A stretch of DNA of 64,000 nt from Podocnemis expansa (Eukaryota; Chordata; Testudines; Podocnemididae): NCBI GenBank assembly GCA_007922195.1, contig ML681997.1, forward strand, positions 10,896,717 through 10,960,716, in the 5' to 3' direction. This document shows, piece after piece, positions 11,720 to 22,530 of the stretch (position 1 is the stretch's first letter; each line of letters opens with the position of its first letter). Position numbers and translations under genes: made by a program. The notes beneath the pieces are model-generated. The model was not told the origin of the DNA. It did no database searches and saw only the letters and a program-made list of their open reading frames with translations.

Positions 11720-14705
11720 TGCATGCATGATCTGCTGGAAAGTTTTCCCCAGAGTTCCCCAGCATCAGCTATGGAGCCCCCAGAGTCATGCCTCCATGGC
11801 CTTCTACCTATCCTTTTTTCCTCAGTTCCTTATTTCCACCTGTGAGAGCCACTGGAACTGGTCCCTCTTGCTTTGCAAGCATTTTCCCTTCTTCTTAGCA
11901 ATTCATTGCAGAGGACCTCTAAATAGTTAGTTAGATGGTTAAGAGTCATTGTTCGTGTTAGAGTAGATTACTGTCCCCCAATTAGCAGGTGATTGGCACC
12001 TCACTACCCCATATTGGGGCTGGGGTATGCCAGTTTTCAAAGCATGTGGGGCCCATGGAAAAACTATGCCCAGGGACAACCCATGCTTCTCTGTCTCAAG
12101 CGGCTGGGTGAAGCACATCTACAGGAATACTGCAAGACTTGCAGAAGTTTTCGTCCAAGGGCCCAAAAAGAAAGACACCAAAAGCCTAAGTTCTTGATGA
12201 CAGAGTATGCTCTTTGCCCTCTAAGTACACCTGAAGTTCTCAGCATGTCAGTATGGATGTGGAGTGCTCTGGCTTCGGTGAAGGTGCTGCACTCCAAGGA
12301 TTCTGTCAGAGAGCCATGGCACCGGCATTCCCCCCGGCACCAAAGATGGCATGTTGGTCCCAGCACCACTGTTTGGACTCTTTAGTGCTGCTTAAGAAGT
12401 AGTCAGGGAGAGGGTGCTATCCAATGACCACTAGCCTCAGGTCCCTTCTGAGGCTGGTTGTACTCCTTGGCCTTGGACTCCAGAACCCATTTGTCTCACT
12501 TGGCAAGTGGTCCACCAGATAACAGAGGTGCCTTGGATCTGAAAACCAAAGAAGTGACATCAGAAGTCCAGTATCCCAGGAGGCGGGATGATCCATGCAA
12601 TCTGACTGGTGCCAAGGGTCAGGAAATGCCAGCTCTGGTCAGGGAGTCTTCTTCCTCATCTCTGGAAGAAGCTGTGACTGGAGCTAGCCTGACTGCCATT
12701 CCAGATGACAACAGAACACATCATGAAGTGCTCTACAAAGCAGCTTGAAACATGGGCCTGCAAGCGAAGACATGGTGCAAGATGCAGGCCTAGTGGTAGA
12801 CACATTGGTCCCTAATGGCCTATCCAGGGTGTCCCTGTCACTTATCAAAGCCATGAGGGAAAACACAAAGACCCTGTGACAAATCCCTGCTTCTCTATCC
12901 CCTACTACCAAAAGAGTAGAGAGAAAATACTTTCTCCCTTCTAAAGGGTATGAGCACTTTTACACACACAAATACCCTGGGATCACTGGTGGTAGCTGCT
13001 GCCAGTGAAAAGGAGAAACAAAGGCAACAGGGTTCAACACCAAAAGCCAAGGACGTTGGAGCTCTTCGGCAGGAAGGTGTACTCCACTGAGGGGCTCCAA
13101 CATTGGATCGCAGATCAGCAAATGATCCTAAGCAGATACACTTGCAACTCCTGGTTATCAAGGGACGAGTTCCAGGACTCAGTGAGCAAGCAGTCCAAGG
13201 CAAAATTTACAGCCATAATAACAGAGGGCAAGATTACAATTGGCACTGGGTGCAGCAGACACTGTGGCATGCTCCATTGCCTCAGAGGTGGCCATGAGGA
13301 GCTGTTCTCAAGCCTCAGGCCTTCCCCAGGAAGTCCAAACCACCATCTAGGATCTCCCATTTGACCAAACTGAGCTGTTTTTTTCACAGACAAAGTGGAG
13401 GCGTTTCTGTACAGTGAGTAAAGACGGTGCCTGCATGGGTGTGGCAACCTATTACGCGAATACTATATTATCTCCTCCACCTAAAGCAACAAGGCTGTTG
13501 AGCTCATCTGTAGAGGTCTATTTAGTGACCTTTTCAGCATTCCACCCCTGTGACATGGGACACTCAGTCTTCATTGGCCTCTTAGTCAAGATGTTCTTAA
13601 AGGGTCCGGACAGATCGTTCCCACCAATGCATCCTCTGGTAATCCAGTGGGATCTTATCCTGGTGCTCACAAGGCTCATGGGACCCTCCTTTGAGCCGTT
13701 ATCTTCCTGCTCACTGCCCTACTTTTTTTGAAAGGTGGCCTTGAGGTGACCATAACCTCAGCTGGAAGGGTCTTGGACCTCTGAGCACTAACATCCGAAC
13801 CACCTTTCACAGTCTTCTTCGAGGACAAAGTACAACTTTGCCCATCCAGCTTTTCTGCCAACAGTTGTCTCCAATTTCCATGCAAACCAGGGTATTTTTC
13901 TGCCCGTGTTGTGCCCTAAGCCACATACAAGTGATGGGAAATATAGACTTTGATCTTAGAAGATAGTCTTTGATGTTTGAAGGGCCTTAGCATTCTATTT
14001 GGAAAAGACTAAATCCTTCAGAGTAGTGCCACAGCTGTTTGTAGCAGTAGCCAATAGAATGAAAGAACAGCCAGTTTCATCACAATGCATATTGTTATGG
14101 ATTATGGCTTTTATCAAGTACCAAAGGTGTCTGCTCTGATGATAACAGCCCACTCTACAAGGGCTCAAGCATCCTCACCAGCTTTCCTGGAACACATACC
14201 AATTCAGGACATTTGCAGAGCAGTGACATAGCCATCAGTATACACCTGCACATCTCATTATGTCTTGGCTCAGCAAACTAAAGAAGACACCATGTTTGGT
14301 GGGGCAGTCTTCCAGTTTGTGGAAGTTTTGAGGTCCTACCTCTCCTCCAGAGGTAGGGTTTGGGAGTCACCTAATTGGAATCTGCATGAGCATGCACTCG
14401 AAGAAAACGCGGTTGCTCACCTATAATTGGTGTTCTTTGAAATGTGTTGCTCATAGCCATTCCATGTCTGCCCATCTTTCCCTCTGCTGAATTTTCTGGA
14501 AAGAAGAAACTGAAGAGAGGTGAGTTAGTGAAACCCAATATAGAGCACCATGGAGGCCTGACTCTACTAGAATCTCTCTAGCTGACCCTGAAGGACTCTA
14601 GGGAAAACTTTCTGGAGGATAATGCATGCAGCACAGCACACCCTAACTGGAATGGATGTGAGCAATGCCTCCTTGAAGAGCATCAGTTATAGGTAAGTGA
14701 ACATC
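11720..14705 (+). mobile_element. Decayed DIRS-like retrotransposon, internally deleted (gag plus tyrosine recombinase)
   Basis: Gag-like pieces: LGEAHLQEYCKTCRSFRPRA (12104 on), SSSSLEEAVTGASLTAIPDD (about 12650), RKYFLPSKGYEHFYTH (about 12920) and LFGRKVYSTEGLQHWIADQQ (about 13060). After about 13470 the frame passes directly to a tyrosine-recombinase region: TRLMGPSFEPLSSC (about 13665), then the HxxR box HSTR at 14151-14162 and the likely nucleophile Tyr in SHYVLAQ at 14259. Between the two there is no reverse transcriptase, RNase H or methylase, so a large internal deletion is inferred. Many stops (for example TAG for Trp in the recombinase) show it is dead. It sits in the intron before the exon at 14926. 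The outer edges are approximate. Confidence 0.75.
14412..14702. repeat. Inverted repeat in the DIRS-like 3' tail
   Basis: The segment 14412-14465 (gttgctcacctataattgg, gtgttctttgaaatgtgttg) is mirrored at about 14648-14702 (ggaatggatgtgagcaatg, gcatcagttataggtaagtg). DIRS-like elements carry inverted or split terminal repeats, and phrases of this kind are familiar from reptile DIRS ends. Confidence 0.65.
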
Positions 14706-14925
14706 TTCTAATTCTCTCTTCTGGAATAGCACATGGAGAGATGACATAGCACAATATGAACTAGTGTATGAATACTTAATACTTTTTGAAATTCACCTTC
14801 TTCTTTGAACCTGAACCTAAGGCATTGATTACGCTGTGTTGTCAAACATCACAGAAAAGCCTTGTATTTCTAGAAGTGGAAGAAAGGTAGTGTTTCTGAG
14901 GATTGTTTTATTTCATTATTTGCAG

Positions 14926-15080
14926 AGCCACATGTTGGAGCTGACTGCAATGTCTCCTGACATTGAGAACCTGAATGAAGTGAGCTTTAAGCTACCACTC
15001 AGTGACTTCATGATGAAGAAACTACAAAGCCTGAATCGACAATGGGCTCAGAAGACAGCAACTGCCCTGGAACGTTGCAG
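14926..15080 (+). CDS. SYNE1: SYNE1 internal exon (window exon 4)
   Basis: 155 bp, 51 codons plus two bases (phase 2 end). The acceptor is ttatttgcag. The donor GCAG|gtcaaa has C at +3 and A at +5 and is therefore weak. The peptide contains MSPDIENLNEVSFKLPLSD and LQSLNRQWAQKTATALERC, the helix-C end of a spectrin repeat with its conserved Trp. The DIRS-like element ends about 220 bp upstream. Confidence 0.95.
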
Positions 15081-15430
15081 GTCAAAAAACCAAAATAATT
15101 CCCAACAGTTTCAGTGTCCATGAAGAACATTAAAAACAGATTAAAATATTTTCCACAAGCTGATGCTCAGATTTCCAAAAGAGTTTTCAAAAATAATCCC
15201 CCCATTTTAAACTAACTTAAAGAAATCCTTATTTTTAAAATGTGCATTTGAAGTTGTTTGTAGCAGAGGCCCATTTCTTACCACGTGTCTGTGCAGAGAC
15301 TAGCAGAACAGGACCTCGTCTTGATTACAGCATGTGGTGCTACCAGTCTGCCCCCTTTGTTAGAGCATAAACAATCATAACTGGAAAATACACTAGAGTA
15401 AAATAGTTCCTGATTTACTTCTTTTAACAG

Positions 15431-15578
15431 TGAACTTGAAGGAATTCAATCAGATGAAAAGACGTTTCTTCAGAAGTGTGAAAACTGGATGCGATTCCTA
15501 GAAAAGATGAAAGAGGGCTTGAAAGTGAATATTGCTGGCAGATTTGAAACTCTCCAGGAACAACAGAGAATATATGAG
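15431..15578 (+). CDS. SYNE1: SYNE1 internal exon (window exon 5)
   Basis: 148 bp. The first base T completes the split Ser codon, then 49 codons run to GAG|gtaata. The acceptor is cttttaacag. The peptide SELEGIQSDEKTFLQKCENW begins a spectrin repeat (helix A with NWMRFLEKM) and ends LQEQQRIYE. The intron before it is only 350 bp. Confidence 0.95.
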
Positions 15579-15854
15579 GTAATAATGCAGATGATTTAAA
15601 CTATATTTAAAAAAAAATCTTAAAAACATATGTTTGTAAAGGGTTCCTGGAGGTAGTACTATAGAATAACAGCAATCTGTGCAATATGTAAATGGAATCC
15701 AGTCATTATACTTTGGGAGCATGAAATCAGGACAAGGCTGAATGGATGCTTGTCCCAGTTGAAAGAAGTCAGAAAAACAGTGTATGCAAATAGTAAATAC
15801 CATGCATTGCAAATTAGATGCACACAATGAAGTCTTAGCCCTGTTGAAGTCAAT

Positions 15855-16354
15855 GGCTGTGTCCACACACAGGCAGTTAAATTGATTTAACTTAAATCAA
15901 TTTAATAAAATTTCTATAAAAATCATTAAATCAATTTAAGCTAAATTGATTTAATAGGTCCACACCAGAAAGTCAAATCTAACTAGCAAGTCCGGGAAAG
16001 GACTTGCTAGTTTGATTTAGGAGAGGGGCACCGTGGGAGGTGTGGCAAGATGGCCCCATAGAAGAGCCATGCCCCCACCCAATATATGAATAGAGAAAGG
16101 CACCCTGGGAAGGACAAGGGCAAAACTGGTAAATCAAAACAACACGCCCACATGACATTATTTCGATATAACAGTTTTAATCTAAGCCTCAGTGCGATTT
16201 AAAATGAAGTTTTATTGCATCACTCTTCCTTCCCTTGTTTTGAAATGATGGAGTTCGTCATTTCAATTCAAGAAAACATTGTGTGGACTTACACTTTCTT
16301 AAATCAAAATAACCAGCGTTATTTCGATATAAAAGCTGCATTGTGGACATACCC
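15855..16354. mobile_element. MITE with GGCTGTGTCCACAC / GTGGACATACCC ends
   Basis: About 500 bp. The ends form an imperfect inverted repeat related to those at 5135-5518 and 16717-17029. The left interior holds palindromic runs of aaattgatttaa-type blocks, and there is an internal inverted pair (ctaactagcaagtcc and ggacttgctag) at about 15980-16013. The right part has atttcgatataa blocks. No ORF of interest. Confidence 0.65.
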
Positions 16355-16379
16355 AGTGGGAATTTGCTATTGATGTCAG

Positions 16380-16565
16380 CAGCGTTCCCTCTAACTACTC
16401 GTAGACTGTGTGCACAAACAATTTCTTTGTGTGCGCAAAAACATTTCTTTGTGACTACCAATATTAGCACTATTGAATCTTTTTGTGCACACTTTATTTT
16501 GTTGTGTGTGCAGGTTTCATGACCCGTGTGCGCGCGCGCACACGCGCAGCTTAGAGGGAACAGTG
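16380..16565. mobile_element. hAT-type MITE with perfect 8-bp target duplication
   Basis: The ends CAGCGTTCCCTCTAA and TTAGAGGGAACAGTG are near-perfect inverted repeats. The identical 8-bp duplication gatgtcag flanks it at 16372-16379 and 16566-16573. Inside there is an alternating purine-pyrimidine palindrome at 16526-16543. Confidence 0.92.
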
Positions 16566-16716
16566 GATGTCAGTTGAGCCAGGATGTCACCCGGACATTT
16601 TCATAATTATTATTTGTACATCTAATTCCACAAATATTACACTAACCATTTACTTCTTTATTTAAACTTGTACTCTGTAGGGGCACATGAGCCAGAGTCT
16701 GCTCCTTATTCACTAA

Positions 16717-17029
16717 GGGTATGTCTACACAGCACTTTTATTCCGAAATAACACTGGTTATTTTGAAATAAAAGATATTTGGTCCACATGACGTTTTCTT
16801 ATTTCGAAAGGACGGATCCCGTTCTTTCGAAATAAGAACCATCGTTTCGAAACAGGTTAAACCCCAATTGTTTCAAAATGGCTCTTATTTCAAAGTGGTT
16901 ATTTTGAAATAAGAGCCGTTTTGATAGCAGGCTTTCCCTTAACTCAAATTAATATTTTCTTAATTCGAATTAACTTATTTCAAAATAAGGACTTTATTTC
17001 GAAATAACGATGTGTGTGTAGGCATAGTC
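16717..17029. mobile_element. MITE with GGGTATGTCTACAC ends, TTTCGAAA-rich
   Basis: Begins gggtatgtctacac and ends gtgtgtgtaggcatagtc. A taa triplet flanks both sides (16714-16716 and 17030-17032), which would fit a 3-bp TWA duplication but could be chance. The interior shares taatttcgaaag, cctttcgaaataag and aggctttcccttaa segments with the copy at 5135-5518. Confidence 0.75.
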
Positions 17030-17160
17030 TAAATGTGGAGCTGTTCAAGAATAGCTATTCCAGAATAATTCTCTGTATAGTCAAGCCCACAGTAAAGTTT
17101 GTTTTTTGAGGGCCCATCTGTTACTGAACTAACATTGTTCTTATTTTTGAATATTTGCAG

Positions 17161-17255
17161 ATGCTGCAAGCAGAGATTTCTGTAAACCAGCAGATTTTTA
17201 ATTCTATCATATCAAAAGGGTTACTTTTGCTGGACACAGAAGAAGCAGAAAAAAG
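17161..17255 (+). CDS. SYNE1: SYNE1 internal exon (window exon 6)
   Basis: 95 bp, 31 codons plus two bases (phase 2 end). The acceptor is atatttgcag and the donor AAAAAG|gtaaaa. The peptide MLQAEISVNQQIFNSIISKG forms the middle helix of a spectrin repeat. The exon is shorter than its neighbours and is preceded by an intron in which two MITEs and a hAT element occupy most of the 1.6 kb. Confidence 0.93.
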
Positions 17256-17837
17256 GTAAAACATATATTTATTTCCCCCTTAGATCTTACACAAAGCAGT
17301 ATGGGTGATTCAGTAGGTCTGCACTGAACCATCCCTCCCAATTGTTCCTTCAGAAACATTTTAAGCAAGTTCTATCCATATGTGTTCGTTAGAGCCCTTG
17401 ATACATCTTGCAAAAGTAGTCGTGTGACCACTGGTGTCATGGCAAAATTCCTCTTTGGGTAATAACTCAACTACATTCTGCCTCTTTCCCTCCCTCTCTC
17501 CATCCCATTATAGTCTCTCTGGGGATACAATAGTTTTCACTTCCTGCCCTAGCTGTTGTTTTCTGGTAAACCATTGCTGGGTTTACGCCTGAGGTTACTG
17601 CACTCTGACATACGTAGAGGACACGGTCCTCTTTTCCCCCATAAGTACTCATGCTGCAGCAGGGTAAGAGGCACCTAGCTACATTGCCTGCTGATTCTCC
17701 ATGTTCACAAGAAGATGTAGTCTGTTGGCTAATTTCTATAAGCCCAACATAAACCTAATTTGGGTAACATAGAAATGAGTTGATTATGGGCCAAAGTATG
17801 AACTCCTAGAGCTTCTCTAAAAATCATTGATGCATAT

Positions 17838-17953
17838 AAATTTCCAGAGGGGTAGCCATGTTAGTCTGTGTATCTGACAAAGTGGGTTGGAGCCCATGAA
17901 AGCTTATGCCCAAAGAAATCTGTTAGTGTGAAAGGTGCCACAAGACTGTCATT
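17838..17953 (-). mobile_element. Short Penelope-tail unit with 12-bp target duplication
   Basis: The unit aatttccagaggggtagcc to ggtgccacaagactgtcatt is flanked by the 12-bp direct repeat attgatgcatat at 17826-17837 and 17954-17965. It contains tctgacaaagtgggttgg, cccatgaaagcttatgcc and aatctgttagt, i.e. the shared tail motifs. The clean duplication shows it moved as a discrete unit. Strand is uncertain because the unit is a foldback. Confidence 0.8.
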
Positions 17954-18579
17954 ATTGATGCATATGTTATTTTATGTGAAACCCTATCCTCCATAGGTAA
18001 CATTGCAGGCAACTTACCTTTCCCCTTTTCTCTAAGGCATTGTCTTTTAACCAAAAAAGAACCTGTTAGCAGAACCCCTTTAACCACCATGGGCTGAGCA
18101 AATTTCAGCTCTGCACTGTGGAGCGGGCAATTACATCTCATGACAAAAACAAAAAAACCTGATTGAATGCTTTCAGCAGTGCTCAGGTTTTTTGGGGTGT
18201 GGTTTTTTTTTTTTTCTTTTGGTAATGCAGATGGGCTCTAACATGTTACCTGCACTACAGTGCAATGGTGACAGGAGGCAATTATGTTATTGCTAAGACA
18301 CAGCTCAGTTTTGCAGTGCAGGAGGGGTCTGTTACTTTCATCCACTTCAAGAATGCATTTGGAACAACCTGCTTCTGGGGCGAGCTGTTCTATATGCTGG
18401 TGTACCATCGCAGGAGAGACTCTCCTGTTTGTTCTTGTATTATTTTATAGTTTTGTGTCACGGATGTTTTGATACAAAAGAGGAAGCTTGATTTTTATGG
18501 TGCTCCATTTTGTGTTTTAGTATGGCTTCAAGGTGAAGATGACACGCTGTATTAACACTTCAATATCTCTCCTCTTCAG

Positions 18580-18814
18580 AACTGAGTTTATTTCCAAACT
18601 CACGCTGCTGAAGGAGCAGTGGCAGAGTGTAATCCGGATGGTTCAGCAGAGGAAGAAAGAGATTGATGGACTTGTGAAGCAATGGCAGCACTTTAGAGTT
18701 TCTCAGCAGAGTCTCACAAATTTTCTTATTTGTACAAATAACTTCATAGCTGCTGTAAAGAGCCAGGACAGCTACAGCCTTTACCATCTTAGGAATCTAA
18801 TTCACGATTTCAAG
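18580..18814 (+). CDS. SYNE1: SYNE1 internal exon (window exon 7)
   Basis: 235 bp, the longest exon here. The first base completes a split Arg codon, then 78 codons follow. The acceptor is cctcttcag. The donor CAAG|gtcatg is weak at +3 to +5. The peptide includes LTLLKEQWQSVIRMVQQRKK (helix C of one repeat) and GLVKQWQHFRVSQQSLTNFL (helix A of the next), so this exon bridges two repeats, an exception to the two-exons-per-repeat pattern. Confidence 0.95.
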
Positions 18815-20759
18815 GTCATGTTTTTATTTCTTATAAACAAATAGATGATCAGTGGATTTTTCAGGCTGAGATGATATTTATCTGAAGAAATGAAAGGACT
18901 TTAAAAACATTCACTTCCTACATAGAACAAATGGCTGATTTATATTTTAAAGGGACAGTTTCAGTAAAACTTGCATTGATTTATGCAGTGTGGGAACCCA
19001 CAATGAACTCCGAAACAAAATTATGATACACAGCCAGATGCAGTTATAAGTGAATCTGTCCTGATAAAAAGGTTCAACAGAAGCTCAGCAAATTTCAGCT
19101 AAAGCACATAGACTATTCCTGCCCCATCATTGAAAGTCTGCCCCATTTCCTTTTGCCTGTCTTAATCAGAGTGACTTCTGTGAGCAAATCTGCAAAATTT
19201 TTCCAACAGTTTGAAGTTTGGTGTTAATGAGGATGTTAAGCTGAACATTAACAATTTAAGTTACCAGAGCTGTTTGTTTTTAATTTAAATATGACCCTGT
19301 TCACCTAAAATTACTTTTTACCTCAAGTGCGAACCAAAACCAGAATCTCTTTCTTGGTTAATAGTGCAACACTGTCCAGGATTTCTGGACAGAGAAACTC
19401 TTAAATTAATAATTTCCAGTTTAATAGGAATCTGCATGTAAAGTTGAACACTGTCTGATTTGAAGTGAATTTTAGATTTGGTAGAGTGTGATGTAATTTT
19501 TTACTTCAGAAAGAAATATTCTGTGACAAAGAATATTTTAAACAATAATATGACATTAGAGTAGTCAAAGCACTTTGAGTCCATTAGGACCTGATTCTGC
19601 CAACTTTCCTCACGTTCAGTGGTCGACTGTCACAACTGTATGTGAGTAGTCCCAGTAATAGTAAGGGGGCCTGATAGTGTGGTCACATGAAATTGTGGTT
19701 TGCACTTGTTCTTTTTTAAAAGTAAGAAAACTCATATTGAGAAGGCCACAATAGTTAGTTACAGAATAACCATTACATTGGGGAAGTTTCCTCCTAGCTT
19801 GTGTCATTTAGTGGCTGGTTTATGACTTGAAGTATGACGGCTTATATTCCTTACTAAAACATCTCTCATGTAGCATATCTACGGATCATCTAATTATCCA
19901 TAGAAATGTCAAAAGGTTTCATGAGTTGTACTGAATTTTTTACCTCAGTGATACTTCAAGGTAGTGAGTTCCACAGACTGTGCTGTGTAAACAATACTTT
20001 CCCTTTATTAGTTTTCAGTGCATTGTCTTTCAGCTGAACTGAATATTCCTTTGTATTATAAGAAAGTAGAGGGGAGCACTGTACTGGGCTGTATATAAGG
20101 CAATCAGCAAATTTGGTTGGCTAATTATTAGACTGCTTTCAGCATAGACAATGCCATTAACATTAGGCATCTCAGACTGTTACAAATGTCAGTACTTTCA
20201 TTGCTTCTTTCCTCTGTTATTAGCCTCATTTATTTTCATGTTTATTTTTTCTTGTTGTTAAACGTGACCTACAGAAAACTAAAAATTATACTTGTGCCTG
20301 ATTTTGCTTCTTTATGGTGTATAAAGAAGGCTAAAAAGTCTGGCTTTTATAGGTGTTTCCTTCTTGTTCTTTCGTTAGACATAAATGTTTTCTCATCTCC
20401 TTATTTTTGGTGGAGAGCTTGTTAAGGTTCACAGAGGAGGGATGTTGTTTCTTTAGTTTGCTGAACAGATGAGGTGTTCAGTCTTCAACAAATACATTCG
20501 TTCTCCCATTCGTCACCTCATCATTGATGTTAAAGAGCTGTAAACAAAAACAGACATTTGATTAAACTCTTGATTTTTTTTTTTTTTTAAATCTGTGAGG
20601 CAAAAACTCCCATCTTCACTCAGTTGTTCCACTTTGACTCTCTTGGTGTTGTCATTTAACTCATTATAAAGTCGTCATAGCATCTTACACACTTAAAACA
20701 AGCAGTTAAAAATAACACAGGTTTGGCTGGTTTCTTTTTACAAATAAGAAAAAGGGGGG
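18815..20759. other. Intron without exon; possible LINE-tail trace
   Basis: AT-rich intronic sequence. Around 19960-20080 the phrase gtagtgagttccacagac followed by ctttccctttattagtttt resembles an antisense LINE (CR1/L2) 3' tail, weakly. No other feature seen up to the N gap. Confidence 0.4.
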
Positions 20760-20859
20760 NNNNNNNNNNNNNNNNNNNNNNNNNNNNNNNNNNNNNNNNN
20801 NNNNNNNNNNNNNNNNNNNNNNNNNNNNNNNNNNNNNNNNNNNNNNNNNNNNNNNNNNN
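20760..20859. other. Assembly gap (100 N)
   Basis: Exactly 100 N, flanked on the left by aaaaaggggggg-like sequence and on the right by a run of about 15 T. A round 100 suggests a gap of unknown true size at a homopolymer. The exon at 21013 lies 153 bp downstream and is intact. Confidence 0.98.
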
Positions 20860-21012
20860 TTTTTTTTTTTTTTTAAAGGAACATGCCCATTTTCTTCTCC
20901 CTTTTCAGGTCATCTTTTAAAAAGTAAAATTCAGAGCAGGTTTGTAAAGAGCTCTAATCCCAGGGCTGAGATTTAGAATGTTGTGGTTTTTTTGTTTTGT
21001 TTTGTTTTTTAG

Positions 21013-21207
21013 AACAAGGAAGTACTACTTCAGAGATGGCAACCCACATACTCCCTCGCGATCGATATTGGGGAAAAATTGTGTAAAAACTCAGACCCAG
21101 AGACTAGTGCTATCATACAAGAGGAGCTTAGCCAATTACAAGAGATTTGGAAGGATGCCCAGCTTCAAGTAGAGGAGATCATGAAACAGCTGCACTGCAC
21201 TCTGAAG
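21013..21207 (+). CDS. SYNE1: SYNE1 internal exon (window exon 8)
   Basis: 195 bp, 65 codons, phase 0/0. The acceptor is a long T-rich tract ending tttttttag and the donor AAG|gtactt. The peptide begins NKEVLLQRWQPTYSLAIDIG and ends with LQEIWKDAQLQVEEIMKQL, the helix-C end of a repeat. It lies 153 bp downstream of a 100-N assembly gap, which does not affect the exon itself. Confidence 0.93.
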
Positions 21208-21296
21208 GTACTTGACAGGTGTCCTCTGAGGAGGAGGAGACCCTGACGTGCCAGGACATTCCTGTTCCCATGTGAGAGAGTTCCAAGGCCGTTGGA

Positions 21297-21606
21297 TTCA
21301 AAGGGGCAGCCGTGTTAGTCTTATCCAGCAAAAAAAAACAAGGAGTCCTGTGGCACTTAAAGATTAACAGATTCATTTATTTCATGAGCTGTCATGGGAG
21401 AAAAATCTCACTTTGTCAGATGCTTTGAAGATGGGGGAGTTTACAGAATGGGATGTAAATGAATGAATGAATGAATTTCTTTTCCTTCCATTCTGTAAGT
21501 TCCCCCATCTTCAAAGCATCTGATGAAGTGGGATTTTTTCCCATGAAAGCTCATGCAATAAATAAATGTTAGTCTTTAAGTGCCACAGGGCTCCTTGCTT
21601 TTTTTA
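21297..21606. mobile_element. Penelope-tail foldback, near-complete inverted pair
   Basis: Left arm 21329-21457 (caaggagtcctgtggcact to tttacagaatggga) and right arm about 21487-21600 (cattctgtaagttccccc to tgccacagggctccttg) are inverted copies, separated by a short (gaat)n microsatellite at about 21460-21480. The right arm keeps CTGATGA (21520-21526), a 6-bp stem with T5 loop, and GAAA (21545-21548). Confidence 0.85.
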
Positions 21607-22410
21607 AGGCAGCTGGAGTAATCTTAGGGACAAACAGGCTGGTGGGGCTGGTGAGGCGTTCTACAACAAGTGTCCAATGAACCCCAGAAAGGTAGCAGCT
21701 TCCCAGCTTCCTGATTGTCCCTCAGTGGGTCCTCATTTGTCTTGTCCTGTGTGCAGGCCTCGGACAGTCTGCTCTGGTACTGGAGCTGCAGTAACTCCAG
21801 CGAGAATATCCTTAGCAGATGTGGAGACAGTAGTGTTCAAGGACAGAGCCCCTGAAGCTAATGCATTTGATGGGGAGCATGGAGTATCGTAGAGACTCTG
21901 CTGTCCCTCACTTCCCCTTAGAGGGGTATGTCTCTGTTAATGGTCCCTAATCTCAGCAACCATCAAGTGTGAACTTCCCCCACATCCCCATTGATGTAGA
22001 GACTCTGGGGAGGCACTCTGACATTCTTTGAGATTACTCCCCCAGCAGCCGTAAGTCTGGGGGCCAAAGCCATAGACTGGACCTCTGTGGAGACCTGGGG
22101 TGGACCCCACTATAAAGGACTCCTCTCTTTGAATTGAAGAAGTAGTGCTTTGTGGGCATGGAGCCCCACTGGGTTGTGCAACTCTGCCCACACTTTTCAG
22201 CCAGGAAACACCTGGGGGAGAATTTGGGTCAGTGCCATTGGTACATTTCTTTACTCTCTTATAGAGCCATTGTATGTTCACACTAGGCCAGAAGCCAGAT
22301 CCACTTCCACATACACGCTTCCCCTGAACAAACAGGATAGATTTATGATTGTTTCCTTCCTGGAGTAAATTTGTGTTTCAAAGTCATCAAACTGAATGAT
22401 AAGTTCCAAA

Positions 22411-22530
22411 GGGGTAGCCATGTTAAATTTAGTTCAGCTAAACAAACAAGAAGTTAGGTGGCACTATTAGGGCTCATGCAATAAATAAATGTTAGTCTTC
22501 AAAAGAGCCACCAGACTCCTTGTTTGTTAT
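22411..22530. mobile_element. Penelope-tail foldback unit, short
   Basis: Starts gttccaaaggggtagccatg and ends ccaccagactccttgtttg, with ggctcatgcaataaataaat and gttagtctt in between. It lacks the middle stem-loop. The sequence aatgat occurs on both sides, which may be a remnant of a target duplication. Confidence 0.65.

Noticed and set aside
12064..12369. Minus-strand ORF of 101 codons
   Set aside because: Antisense shadow of the gag-like part of the DIRS-like element.
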